This document shows positions 24,060 to 32,612 of a stretch of DNA of 64,000 nt, in pieces. Source of the DNA: MED-G105 sp039025235 (GTDB taxonomy: Bacteria > Pseudomonadota > Alphaproteobacteria > Caulobacterales > Parvularculaceae); the NCBI GenBank assembly GCA_039025235.1, contig JBCCOS010000012.1, forward strand, positions 1-64,000, read 5' to 3'. Made by a program: the position numbers and the translations under genes. The notes beneath the pieces were generated by a model. It saw only the letters and a program-made list of their open reading frames with translations, searched no databases and was not told the origin of the DNA. Numbering within the stretch: the first letter of the stretch is position 1; every line of letters begins with the position of its first letter.

Positions 24060-25083
24060 GGAGAGAACGCCTTTGCATTGCGATCCAGACAAATACTGGC
24101 GCGCCAATCAAAGAGGCAACCACGCCGAGCTTAAGCTCATTATCTGTGGGAATGAGCCGCACACCAATGTCCGCAATCACTAAGATCAACCCAGCAAGGA
24201 GTGCGGATGGGACAAGCGAACGTGCGGGGTCATGTTTGACAAAAGGACGAACAAGATGCGGCGCGACAATGCCGACAAATCCAATAACACCGGCAAGCGC
24301 GACCGACGCACCAGTTGCGAGGCCTGCGCCAAGTACAGTGGCAATGCGTTGGCGCGTAAGGTCTAGGCCGACACCGCTTGCTGCCTCTTCGCCAAGCGTC
24401 AACGCTGACAAGCCGCGTCCGGTCGCAAGTAGAACAGCACTGCCAATTACAAGAAAAGGAAGAGCAAGGATAATCTCATTAAAACTTCGATTAGCAACGG
24501 ATCCAAGCATCCAGCTGACCATATCAGACAGAGAGAATGGATTAGGCGCCAAGTTCATAAGAAGGCTCATGACCGCCCCAGAAAAGCTCGAAAGGCCAAC
24601 ACCAATCAGGATAAGGGTAACGACGGACAGTCGGCGGATCGCGGCGACCGCTAGGAGCGCCGTTGCTGCGAGAGCACCGAGAATAGCCGCAACCGGCATG
24701 ACCCAAGGGCTGATGCTGACGAGCCCATAATAAAGGGAAAACGTTGCCGCCAGTGACGCTGTTGCCGAAACACCGAGGACGCCTGGCTCCGCCAACGGAT
24801 TCCTGAGAAGACCTTGAAGTGCCGCCCCACTGAGGCCCAACGCCGCGCCAACAAGGAATGCCGCGAGGGCACGGGGCAGTCTGATCGACCACACAACAAG
24901 CTGGTCGCCCACATCGCCACCATCAATAAGCACAGCAAAAAAGGCGGCAAATACCCGGTCCAATGGCAACGGTGTTGAGCCCAAAAGGCAAGCAACAAAA
25001 ATCGCAACCACACATAAGACGGCAAGTGCGGGGGTCAACCACTTTACGATCAGTTGTTCAAAATCCCGAGACGCTTGGTTCAC
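24052..25083 (-). CDS. btuC: Cobalamin ABC transporter permease
   Basis: A 343-residue FecCD-type permease with about ten transmembrane helices. Characteristic blocks include RLPRALAAFLVGAALGLSGAALQGLLRNPLAEPGVLGVS, ALTLGEEAASGVGLDL and AGVIGFVGIVAPHLVRPFVKHDPARSLVPSALLAG. The start codon overlaps the btuF stop by four bases. The genes on each side fix its substrate class as corrinoids. Confidence 0.93.
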   Translation of the reverse strand: MNQASRDFEQLIVKWLTPALAVLCVVAIFVACLLGSTPLPLDRVFAAFFAVLIDGGDVGDQLVVWSIRLPRALAAFLVGAALGLSGAALQGLLRNPLAEPGVLGVSATASLAATFSLYYGLVSISPWVMPVAAILGALAATALLAVAAIRRLSVVTLILIGVGLSSFSGAVMSLLMNLAPNPFSLSDMVSWMLGSVANRSFNEIILALPFLVIGSAVLLATGRGLSALTLGEEAASGVGLDLTRQRIATVLGAGLATGASVALAGVIGFVGIVAPHLVRPFVKHDPARSLVPSALLAGLILVIADIGVRLIPTDNELKLGVVASLIGAPVFVWIAMQRRSLHD

Positions 25084-26000
25084 TGCGATGCCCCTTCCGC
25101 GAGCGCTTCAATGGCATCAAGAATGAACCATCCACCGCAGGCCGTCCACGCTCCCTGAAGCGGCACCGTGCTCGGTTCTACAAGCTGCGCCTTAGCGACA
25201 GGGTGCCGCGATGCACTCCACGCGTCAGGGTGGTTGGTGAGCGTTTCAAAAAAAGCGGCGGCGACAAGGTCTGGCTGCTCATAAGCGAGCCGTTCTAGGG
25301 GGAGCGATCCCCAACCAGAACGTTGTTGAAAATTTTTAAGGCCAGCTGCCACAAGCATTTCATGCACCAGGGAGCCTGGCCCCGTGGTTACGCCTGCTGG
25401 GGTCATATAAAGCGCGGTATCATTACTTTCTCGAGCGCGAATGTTTGCAAGGCGTCTATTATACTCTTCGACTAACGCCTCACCGCGCGGCGCATGACCA
25501 AGGCCGTCCGCCATACTCTTTATTAAATTTGGGATCGATCCGCTTTCTTCTCCGTCGACTTTTGACGCCCAACCAACCTGCAAAACGGGAATCCCCGCGC
25601 GCTTAAAAAATGCCGTAGCGTTCGGACCGCCACCATAGCTGCGCACAACGAGATCGGGCTTTAGAATGATGACATCTTCCGCAACGGGACGAACGGTTGG
25701 AATACCAACCGATTCTTCACGCATGTAAGAGAAATCCCTTCCCGCATCTGGTGAAACCGCGAGGACCTGAGCCCGATCAGCCAGTTTCAACACATATTGA
25801 TCTGCACAGAAATCAAGGCTGACGATACGTTTTGGAAGATTTTTTTTCGCTACCACGCCCGCCTGTTTGACATTGGCCGGAATAGACTTTTGACCAGAAT
25901 ACTGGTCCTGATTTGGAGCACTACAACAAGCGAGGGAAGCAGCAGCAGCAAAATACGCAAATGCCGCCACTCCCCCATGCTTGTTGACGCGCCACGCCAT
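25080..26000 (-). CDS. btuF: Periplasmic cobalamin-binding protein
   Basis: A 306-residue class III substrate-binding protein. A signal sequence over residues 1-26 ends AAASLACCSAP, where a Cys may be lipidated, so it could be an anchored lipoprotein. The mature protein has the BtuF/FhuD pattern: RIVSLDFCADQYVLKLADRAQVLAVSPDA near 58, then DLVVRSYGG and PVLQVGW. It captures corrinoid released by BtuB and passes it to BtuCD. Its start and the btuB stop share one base (TAATG). Confidence 0.88.
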   Translation of the reverse strand: MAWRVNKHGGVAAFAYFAAAASLACCSAPNQDQYSGQKSIPANVKQAGVVAKKNLPKRIVSLDFCADQYVLKLADRAQVLAVSPDAGRDFSYMREESVGIPTVRPVAEDVIILKPDLVVRSYGGGPNATAFFKRAGIPVLQVGWASKVDGEESGSIPNLIKSMADGLGHAPRGEALVEEYNRRLANIRARESNDTALYMTPAGVTTGPGSLVHEMLVAAGLKNFQQRSGWGSLPLERLAYEQPDLVAAAFFETLTNHPDAWSASRHPVAKAQLVEPSTVPLQGAWTACGGWFILDAIEALAEGASQ

Positions 26001-27946
26001 TAAAACCGCGCGCGCACGCCGCCAAAGCCGGAAATTGAAGGGGTATTAAACCCACTATTGTCAATATAATCGGTATCGGTAACGTTATCGATACGGGCAA
26101 AGAGAGAAAATGCATCATTTAATGCGTATTCACCGCGCACATTTAGCAAGACAAAACTATCGAGCGGGTCGCCAAAACTCTCAGTCTCATCGCCATTGTA
26201 AATCACTTGAGCACCAAGGATTAGTCGAGACACTGGCGTCCAATTCACGTCAAATGTGGCCCTATTTTCAGGACGGTTATCCAACTGAATGCCCGTGGCA
26301 ACATCAATTGCCTCAAGATAAGTGTAGTTTGCTAAAAGTTCGAGGTCATCACATGGTCTTAAAGTCAAGGTTAGCTCGACACCTTCGATATCCACTTCCT
26401 CTCGATTAAAGAATGCGGCCACAAAATCTGGGCCAACCGACTCAAAATCGATCAGGTTGTTGATATCGGACTGAAAATACGTTGCCCCGAAAATACCACC
26501 CCAGAACGGGAGCGTTTGTTGGATACCGATATCCCAACTAGCGGATGTCTCAGGAACGAGTGTAGGGTCAAGCCCAGCAACTAAGATTGCCTCGAGGCCG
26601 TTCGCATTCGCTCCAAGCTGCCCTGGTGACGGTGCACGAAAGCCTTCGGAGTAACTTCCTCGTAAGATTGTCCCGGTCTGGTCAATGCGTATATTACCAG
26701 CACCATTTGCCGTGGTTGAGCCGCCAAAATTCGAATTGGCATCGTGGCGGACACCAACGGTTAGATCAATCCAACTCGTTGGTTGAATGCGCGCAAGGCC
26801 ATAACCAGAGGTCTGATTGATTTCTCCAGAAAAAGGTACCGACGATATCGGTACGTCGGCATCAGCTTCTTCGCGCTCTGCCCCTATGATAACGTCCAAC
26901 CAATCTGTTGCATTGAGCGAACCTTGGTACTCATACGATAAGCGTTCCCCTTCTTGTGCAAAGGTTATTTCGCTTGGCACCCCATCACCACCTTCTTCAT
27001 CGTTGAGATTAATTGACTCCAATGTGGAATAAGTAACGCCGAACCGATTGGTAAAACGTCCTCCTAAGGTCTCGTGGGTTGCGAAAGCAGCCACATTTAG
27101 TTCTTCTGTATCCGATGTGGCAAAGTCAGTGGGGAAGCCGTCGAACTCTAACTGACTATCAGAGAATCTTGCGACGCCATCAAAGGTGAGAGAATCAGTC
27201 GGCTTAAAACCAACGCGTGATGAAACCGTAATGTTTCTATACCCGTCGCTTTCGTCATTATCACTTTGAGCTGAGAATCCATCTGTACTAAGACCGCTTA
27301 TAGTTGCACGAGCGTTGAAGCGCTCATCGCCGCCACGCAAAGTTGCATGTCCACGTAACGTCCCAAAAGAGCCACCTTCGAGGCTGGCTGACCCACCACT
27401 ACCCTCTGCTCCTGACCGCGTAATAATATTGACGACACCGCCGATCGCATCAGACCCATAAATGGTCGATTGCGCACCACGAATGATCTCTATGCGCTCG
27501 ATATCGCTTGTATCAAAATTAGCAAAGTTGAACCCCCCGCTGGTTGACGCCAAACTGTTCAATACAATGCCATCTTGCACCACCAGTGTGGTATTACTGG
27601 GCGCCCCGCGTAAAAATACCGTAGACGTTGTCCCAACCGGACCAGATCGGGATGTCTGAACGCCAGGCACCAAAGAAAGCGCATCAAAAACCTGAACTTG
27701 CTGGCGCTGTTCAATCTCCTCTGACGTGATCACCGTGACTGACTGGCCTAATTGATCCAGCGGCGTTGCAAATCTCGTCCCCGTAACAATGATCGTATCT
27801 GGAGGAATAGACTGTGTTGACCCCGTCACTGAAGGAGACGGTAAAATTCCATCCTGGGCTGCCGCCTCAGCTCGAATAGGTGCACCGCAAAGAATGGAAA
27901 AAGAGACCGCACCAAGAAGCGCGGATTTCGTCAGTTTATAAGCCAT
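26000..27946 (-). CDS. btuB: TonB-dependent outer-membrane cobalamin receptor
   Basis: A 648-residue receptor from the ATG at 27946, which is preceded by GGAGGGGAAG; an upstream frame extension of ten residues is less likely. The signal peptide spans about residues 1-27 (...GAPIRAEAAA). A TonB-box-like DTIIVTGTRF lies near 50, the plug domain contains VLRGAPSNTTLVVQDGIVLNSLASTSGGF-type sequence and ERIEIIRGAQSTIYGSDAIGGVVNIIT, and the barrel ends in FGGVRARF with the terminal Phe typical of outer-membrane proteins. It heads the operon and its leader holds a cobalamin riboswitch, so it should be shut off when intracellular cobalamin is ample. Confidence 0.93.
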   Translation of the reverse strand: MAYKLTKSALLGAVSFSILCGAPIRAEAAAQDGILPSPSVTGSTQSIPPDTIIVTGTRFATPLDQLGQSVTVITSEEIEQRQQVQVFDALSLVPGVQTSRSGPVGTTSTVFLRGAPSNTTLVVQDGIVLNSLASTSGGFNFANFDTSDIERIEIIRGAQSTIYGSDAIGGVVNIITRSGAEGSGGSASLEGGSFGTLRGHATLRGGDERFNARATISGLSTDGFSAQSDNDESDGYRNITVSSRVGFKPTDSLTFDGVARFSDSQLEFDGFPTDFATSDTEELNVAAFATHETLGGRFTNRFGVTYSTLESINLNDEEGGDGVPSEITFAQEGERLSYEYQGSLNATDWLDVIIGAEREEADADVPISSVPFSGEINQTSGYGLARIQPTSWIDLTVGVRHDANSNFGGSTTANGAGNIRIDQTGTILRGSYSEGFRAPSPGQLGANANGLEAILVAGLDPTLVPETSASWDIGIQQTLPFWGGIFGATYFQSDINNLIDFESVGPDFVAAFFNREEVDIEGVELTLTLRPCDDLELLANYTYLEAIDVATGIQLDNRPENRATFDVNWTPVSRLILGAQVIYNGDETESFGDPLDSFVLLNVRGEYALNDAFSLFARIDNVTDTDYIDNSGFNTPSISGFGGVRARF

Positions 27947-28006
27947 AGGCTTCCCCTCCCGCGCACCGCCGCCCACATTAAAATAGCGCGCATCAAAACG
28001 ACATTA

Positions 28007-28043
28007 CTGGCCCTATGGAACAAGATCCCATACGGACGGCCAG
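28007..28043 (-). promoter_or_regulatory. Leader hairpin downstream of the cobalamin riboswitch
   Basis: CTGGCC at 28007-28012 pairs with GGCCAG at 28038-28043, and inside it TATGG (28014-28018) pairs with CCATA (28028-28032). It lies in the leader between the riboswitch aptamer and the btuB start and could be part of the expression platform. No U-run follows, so it is not an obvious intrinsic terminator; control by translation or Rho is also possible. Confidence 0.45.
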
Positions 28044-28149
28044 GGCCTAATCAGGTTGTCGCTTAAAAGAAGAGACCCAAATAGTCGCGTCTTGTACTCA
28101 TATTTGGCCTTCCCGCCGCAAGAGAACTGTTCCCGGTCTCAGGGCGAAC

Positions 28150-28345
28150 GACGCGATGGCAGGTCTCCTGGCTCGCCGATTAATGCCTCAGGCCGCCTTC
28201 CCGAAACATCTCCCCTAATTAAGGGATAAGCTCCAGTGGCATTGTGGCCATCAGCTCCTGGCTGACAGTTGCGGGTACAGCACCGGATTCACACCGGCTT
28301 CCCTCTTAGCACCGATTAAGATGCACCATCTGCTAGTTTTCTGCT
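28150..28345 (-). ncRNA. Cobalamin riboswitch
   Basis: Read on the minus strand, the leader has the conserved order of the class: GGTGCTAAGAGGGAAGCCGG, GTGAATCCGGTGCTGTACCC, GCAACTGT, the GCCACTG element, GGGAAGGCG, and the B12 box GAGCCAGGAGACCTGCC (28158-28174), which matches the published box consensus. It lies about 200 bases upstream of btuB. Cobalamin binding should reduce expression of the seven-gene btuB-btuF-btuC-btuD-cobQ-cobD-cobC operon. Confidence 0.96.
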
Positions 28346-28732
28346 GTGGGTGTCGAAGGATGTCAACGAATTTTGATGGCGAAGAGACGCTCGGTGGCGC
28401 ATTTCATTAGGTGTGGTTGCTCAACATCAGAAGATTGAGAAAACGACCGTCCGAAAGGCTTGCAACTTTTCAGCAAAATCAATAAATAATAATCATTCTC
28501 ATTAAGATACGGTGCGGCGACTTTCGATGACAGGTTTAAAAGACCATACGACCGAATTTCCAAAACAAATAACGCGGTATTTCCGTCATCCGTCGATGCC
28601 TATCAATGGCACGATGCCCAGGTCAAACCGTCATGCGAGGCCGTGTTGGCAAAAACTTTGCTCCGCGACACGCCGAAACGCTAACCCGACAAGATTACGC
28701 GGTTCCCACAAAAAAGACTAAAAACTGACACT
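28346..28732. other. Divergent promoter region with a Fur-box-like site and a broken small frame
   Basis: This 390-base gap separates the riboswitch from the flavoprotein gene. It carries a Fur-box-like site at 28482-28500. A protein-like reading frame from about 28571 to the stop at 28682-28684 reads NAVFPSSVDAYQWHDAQVKP and on to LLRDTPKR but has no start codon in its own frame. An ATG at 28527 is in another frame. It may be a frameshifted small gene or a remnant. Confidence 0.35.
28482..28500. promoter_or_regulatory. Fur-box-like site
   Basis: ATAAATAATAATCATTCTC matches the classical 19-base Fur consensus at 14 positions, including the unbroken AATCATT core. It lies about 230 bases before the flavoprotein start at 28733 and suggests iron-responsive control of the flavoprotein and transporter pair or of a small gene between them. 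In many alphaproteobacteria Fur homologues respond to manganese, so the metal is open. Confidence 0.5.
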
Positions 28733-29800
28733 ATGAAAATTTATCCAGTCATTGTTGTCGGCGCAGGGCCAGCCGGTATCGGCGTCGCAGCGCTATTGTC
28801 GCAATGTGCCATCCCAGCGCTTATTCTCGAACGAGGGACGATCGGAGAAAGCTTAAAGCGCTGGCCAAAAGAGACCCGATTTATCTCGCCATCCTTCACA
28901 GGAAACTTTTTTGGCGCAATTGATTTAAACGCGGTTACCCCTGGAAGCTCCCCTGCTTTTGGCTTGCAAACCGAACACCCTTCTGGTCGTCAATATAGCG
29001 ACTATCTCAGCGACATTGCCGAGCATTATGAATTAAAAATTGATGAGGGTGTTGACGTCATAGAAGCTTATGTTGATAGCGCCGGCCTTATTGAACTGAC
29101 CACCAGCGAAGGTCCGGTGCGATGCCGAACGCTGATTTGGGCTGGCGGAGAATTTCAATATCAAAAGACGATACCCAATACGATCCGTGTACGAGGTTCC
29201 TACAAAGACCTTCCAAAAGGTTACCATGTTATCATCGGTGGAGCGGAAAGTGGTATGGAGACGGCGTACAATCTCGTGAAGCGCGACTCCTCAGTTACCG
29301 TCATTGACCCATCAGCACCATGGGCCACACGCGTAAGTGATTCAAGCTATGGCCTTAGCCCCTATACATTTTCACGTGTACGGTCGTTACAAAAAAGTGG
29401 CAAAGCTGAATTTCTACCAGATTTCGCAGAACATATCGGTGAAACAGAGGTCCGCACGGAAAATCGCGTCTTGAAGTTAGACCATCCAGCAATTGACGCT
29501 ACCGGGTTTGATATCAAGCAAGGTCTTGCCGGCAAACTCTTTAATTTTGTTGACGGCCACCCTGAACTGACCGATTGCGATGAAAGCACAAAGCATAAAA
29601 ACGTCTTTCTGGTTGGTCCAAACGTTCAGCACGAAAAAGCGATCTTTTGTTTTATTTACAAATACCGACAGCGCTTTGCGGTCGTCGTGCGGGAGATATT
29701 GAATCGTTGGGGCGAGACGAGTCCTATCATTGCGGACTATGCCCGAGCAGGTTTCCTGCTGGATGATTTAAGCTGTTGCGATGGTGAATGTGAATGCTAA
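28733..29800 (+). CDS. FAD/NAD(P)-binding oxidoreductase with Cys-rich tail
   Basis: A 355-residue flavoprotein. The FAD-binding fold opens with VIVVGAGPAGIGVAALL at residues 6-22. A second nucleotide-binding GG motif is VIIGGAESGMETAYNL near 166, as in flavin monooxygenases and thioredoxin-reductase-like enzymes. The last residues are CCDGECEC, an unusual cluster of four Cys that could bind a metal or arsenic. The gene overlaps the next one by seven bases. A flavoprotein next to an ACR3-like carrier recalls ArsO-type arsenic detoxification genes, but the upstream Fur-like site suggests a metal-limitation role is equally possible. Confidence 0.72.
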   Translation: MKIYPVIVVGAGPAGIGVAALLSQCAIPALILERGTIGESLKRWPKETRFISPSFTGNFFGAIDLNAVTPGSSPAFGLQTEHPSGRQYSDYLSDIAEHYELKIDEGVDVIEAYVDSAGLIELTTSEGPVRCRTLIWAGGEFQYQKTIPNTIRVRGSYKDLPKGYHVIIGGAESGMETAYNLVKRDSSVTVIDPSAPWATRVSDSSYGLSPYTFSRVRSLQKSGKAEFLPDFAEHIGETEVRTENRVLKLDHPAIDATGFDIKQGLAGKLFNFVDGHPELTDCDESTKHKNVFLVGPNVQHEKAIFCFIYKYRQRFAVVVREILNRWGETSPIIADYARAGFLLDDLSCCDGECEC

Positions 29801-30816
29801 CCAAATTACTCCACAAAACCGGGGACTTTATGTCCGGTCAAGGAGCTGCCTTTTTACTCATTTCAGCGATCATTTGTGGGTCAGCAATAGGCATTAGAGT
29901 GCCGCAACTTGCTGATCAGCTTCCTATCAATATCGACGTCACAATCCTTTTACTGGTCTTTTTAGTGCTATTTGACGTTCGTATTCAGAGTATTTTATCG
30001 AGCCTCAATAGAGTAGCGTTTATCATCGTTGCGCTGCTGATAAATTTTGTGATCATCCCAGCACTTGGTTTTGGAATCGCCTATATCTTCCTTAACAACC
30101 ATCCTCTATTTTGTATTGGGCTCGTAATCTATTTTATGGCGCCGTGTACCGACTGGTTTCTTGCCTTTACGCGCTTGGCAAAAGGCAATACAGCGCTTGG
30201 CGCGGCACTATTGCCCGTCAATATGATTGTCCAACTCTTACTTTATCCCGTCTATCTCCACATATTCGGCATAGATGCGATTGGTACTGACACAAGCAGT
30301 ATTTTCAACACGCTGAGGCAGTGGTTTCTAATCCCACTCCTTATCGCCGTTGCAGGACGATTGGTCTGCGAACGGGTGTTGCGCGAGCAACAGTTCGCCG
30401 TCTTGCAATCTCTTGTGTCAACAGCAATACCGCTCTTATTAGCACTCCTGGTTTGGCAACTAACCGTCACCAATATCATCACCTTGTTGTCTCATACGGC
30501 TGTGTTTCCCCTAATACTCGCGGGGATCATTTTGTTTTTCGTGGTGACCTACTTCTTAAGTGAAGCAATCTCGAAACTCATGAAGCTACCCTATGAAGAT
30601 AGGGTGTTATTGACAATGACAACATCGGCGCGGAATGCACCCCTTATGCTAGCCCTGACGGTGACCGTTGTTCCAGATCAGCCGATCATTTACGCGGCAA
30701 TCATTACTGGCATGCTTATCGAACTTCCCCATTTAATCGCGTTAAAGAGTGTACTGATGTTAAAGCGAAATCAAATTGAGTTTAATTGCAGTGCTCCCCA
30801 AGCAACGTCCATCTGA
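29794..30816 (+). CDS. ACR3/bile-acid-sodium-symporter-like membrane carrier
   Basis: A 340-residue inner-membrane protein with about ten hydrophobic helices. MAPCTDWFLAFTRLAKGNTALGAALLPVNMIVQ near 110-145 and VLLTMTTSARNAPLMLALTVTVVPDQP near 270 are the two half-site signatures of the arsenite permease / BASS superfamily. The Cys in APCTDW aligns with the arsenite-interacting Cys of ACR3. The start overlaps the flavoprotein gene by seven bases. Arsenite efflux is the family-based prediction; no arsR or arsC is present in the window, so another anion or organic substrate cannot be excluded. Confidence 0.75.
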   Translation: MLTKLLHKTGDFMSGQGAAFLLISAIICGSAIGIRVPQLADQLPINIDVTILLLVFLVLFDVRIQSILSSLNRVAFIIVALLINFVIIPALGFGIAYIFLNNHPLFCIGLVIYFMAPCTDWFLAFTRLAKGNTALGAALLPVNMIVQLLLYPVYLHIFGIDAIGTDTSSIFNTLRQWFLIPLLIAVAGRLVCERVLREQQFAVLQSLVSTAIPLLLALLVWQLTVTNIITLLSHTAVFPLILAGIILFFVVTYFLSEAISKLMKLPYEDRVLLTMTTSARNAPLMLALTVTVVPDQPIIYAAIITGMLIELPHLIALKSVLMLKRNQIEFNCSAPQATSI

Positions 30817-30953
30817 TCCAAAGTCGGGCAGTCGCCGTTCGCGGCATTGATAGACAAATATCAAGGCTTTCGCGCCGGTTCGATAACGCGCTGAATTTAG
30901 GGTCGATAGGCGAAAAGACGAGTCCCCTTATACCGTCGGGACCGCTGCATCTC

Positions 30954-31394
30954 TTACCGTGGCGTTCGGCTTGAAAAGCGAACCCAGAAACTAAGGGCGA
31001 TCGCGCTTCCAGAGATCAAAGTCATCAGTGTACCTGGGATGAAATTCACAAAGCCAGGAAGATCAACAAAAAGAAGATATCCAACGTCAAGCAACCCACC
31101 GACCATTGCTGTGACCCAAATAGAGGTCATATTTTGACGCCAAATAAAGACCGCACCGATGATTGTTACGAGACCGCCCCAGAGTAAGTTCCAACCATGT
31201 TGATCGAGGATACCATTGACAGCGGGGTGATAATCCTGTTGAAGCGCCGCGGCATCAACCCCGTCCGCAATTGCTGCAAAACCAGCACTGGCATCTGCCG
31301 GGATAACGATAACGCCTGCAAGCACATGGACCGCTCCCCAGACCACCCAGAGGACTGCCGCACTCTTAAGTGCTAGTCCTTGCGTTGATGTCAT
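30954..31394 (-). CDS. Four-helix integral membrane protein, unknown function
   Basis: A 146-residue protein with four predicted membrane helices (about residues 9-30, 68-87, 92-112 and 116-138). WVVWGAVHVLAGVIVI and NGILDQHGWNLLWGGLVTIIGAVFIWR suggest the small DoxX-like or YphA-like class of membrane proteins, but I do not recognise a named family with certainty. It is divergent from the MarR gene at 31481 with an 86-base gap holding a palindrome, so it is the likely target of that regulator. Confidence 0.7.
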   Translation of the reverse strand: MTSTQGLALKSAAVLWVVWGAVHVLAGVIVIPADASAGFAAIADGVDAAALQQDYHPAVNGILDQHGWNLLWGGLVTIIGAVFIWRQNMTSIWVTAMVGGLLDVGYLLFVDLPGFVNFIPGTLMTLISGSAIALSFWVRFSSRTPR

Positions 31395-31459
31395 ATTAAA
31401 ATCCTTATTTTTAAATCATGTTATTGGGCGATATTATTTCGCTTTAAACAAACAACAAG

Positions 31460-31471
31460 AAAGTGGACTTT
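31460..31471. promoter_or_regulatory. Palindrome in the divergent MarR promoter
   Basis: AAAGT-GG-ACTTT ends ten bases before the MarR-family start and lies between it and the divergent membrane-protein gene. MarR regulators commonly bind short palindromes in exactly this position and repress both genes. The arms are only five bases. Confidence 0.4.
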
Positions 31472-31480
31472 GTCAACTAA

Positions 31481-31924
31481 ATGGCCCATGGTCGTCCTGA
31501 AATTGCAACGATTGCACTCAACATTGATCGGCTGATGCGTCGTATCCATACTGAATTGCAGCGCACCGCCGAGACGTTTGATACATTTAATGTTGGCCCA
31601 ATTGGCGGTATGGCGCTATTGACGATTGCTGACAACGAACCGGTTGATATACAAACCGTATCCCAGGCCCTAGGGCGAGATAAATCTCAGATCTCTCGCT
31701 TACTCAAGCGGCTTGACGAAAAAGGACTTATCAAAAGAAAAAGATGCCCCAGCGATGGTCGGACAATACTCCTTGAGCTGACAAAAGACGGACAGCGACA
31801 GCTCAAAAGTATAACGCAAGCGCTGACATCGATTATTGGCGACGCGCTAGAACCATTATCAACGTCGGAACGCAAATCTTTGGGTGACGCGCTCGCCAAA
31901 GTAGTACTGTCTAGAATTGACTGA
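31481..31924 (+). CDS. MarR family transcriptional regulator
   Basis: A 147-residue winged-helix protein. The recognition region is VDIQTVSQALGRDKSQISRLLKRLDEKGLIKRKRCPSDGRTILLELTKDGQ, typical of MarR, with DNA-binding helix and beta wing. It is transcribed away from the four-helix membrane protein at 30954-31394 and probably represses it. The effector is not evident. Confidence 0.88.
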   Translation: MAHGRPEIATIALNIDRLMRRIHTELQRTAETFDTFNVGPIGGMALLTIADNEPVDIQTVSQALGRDKSQISRLLKRLDEKGLIKRKRCPSDGRTILLELTKDGQRQLKSITQALTSIIGDALEPLSTSERKSLGDALAKVVLSRID

Positions 31925-31994
31925 ATCTATTCTGAGGCACATATAGGCTTTTGCAAAACATGCGCTTTCAATAGCAATCAGTTCGACGTCCAAT

Positions 31995-32612
31995 TCAAAA
32001 ATCAATGCCGCGCTGTGCTTTGATACCAGCTTTGAAAGGATGCTTCACTTCGCACATTTCGCTGACAAGGTCAGCATAATCACACAGTGCCGGTTTCGCA
32101 TCCCGACCGGTCAATACGACGCTCGTGCGGCTTGAGCGGCCTTTTAGAGCGCCAATGACCATCTCTACACTGAGATAGTCGTACCGTAAGGCGATATTGA
32201 TTTCGTCGAGCACAATAACGTCATAATCACCGTTTTTCATCATTTCACATGCCTGGGTGAAGGCCGCTTCCGCCGCGGCGACATCGCGGTCGCGGTCTTG
32301 CGTATCCCATGTGAACCCCTCGCCCATCGTATGCCAATCAACCAATGAAAATGTGTCAACCTTAGCGAGTTTTTGGAAGAACTGACGTTCACCCGTTATC
32401 CAGGCACCTTTGATAAATTGGACAACACCAACCTTTTGTCCCCAGCCAAGCGCGCGGATAATGACGCCGAACGCAGAGCTGGATTTGCCCTTCCCATCGC
32501 CAGTATGTACGAGCACAAGTCCACGCCCCGGGTCACTTGCTTCAGCGGTTTTCCGTTTTTGCTCCGCCTGAAGCTTCTCCATTTCAGCCTTATGGGTCTT
32601 TGCATCGGTCAT
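31995..32612 (-). CDS. cobO: Corrinoid adenosyltransferase (CobO/BtuR)
   Basis: A 205-residue enzyme with the ATP P-loop VHTGDGKGKSSSAFG near residue 35 and the conserved VVQFIKGAW, EGFTWDTQD and DVIVLDEINIALRYDYL of the CobA/CobO/BtuR family. It transfers the adenosyl group from ATP to the cobalt of corrinoids. It is the last gene of a four-gene operon cobT-cobS-phosphatase-cobO; its start overlaps the preceding stop as ATGA. Confidence 0.94.
   Translation of the reverse strand: MTDAKTHKAEMEKLQAEQKRKTAEASDPGRGLVLVHTGDGKGKSSSAFGVIIRALGWGQKVGVVQFIKGAWITGERQFFQKLAKVDTFSLVDWHTMGEGFTWDTQDRDRDVAAAEAAFTQACEMMKNGDYDVIVLDEINIALRYDYLSVEMVIGALKGRSSRTSVVLTGRDAKPALCDYADLVSEMCEVKHPFKAGIKAQRGIDF

Noticed and set aside
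28512..28721. Plus-strand frame of 69 codons upstream of the flavoprotein
   Set aside because: The frame as it stands reads as Arg/Pro/His-rich sequence. The more protein-like reading is in a neighbouring frame and is treated as a separate finding.
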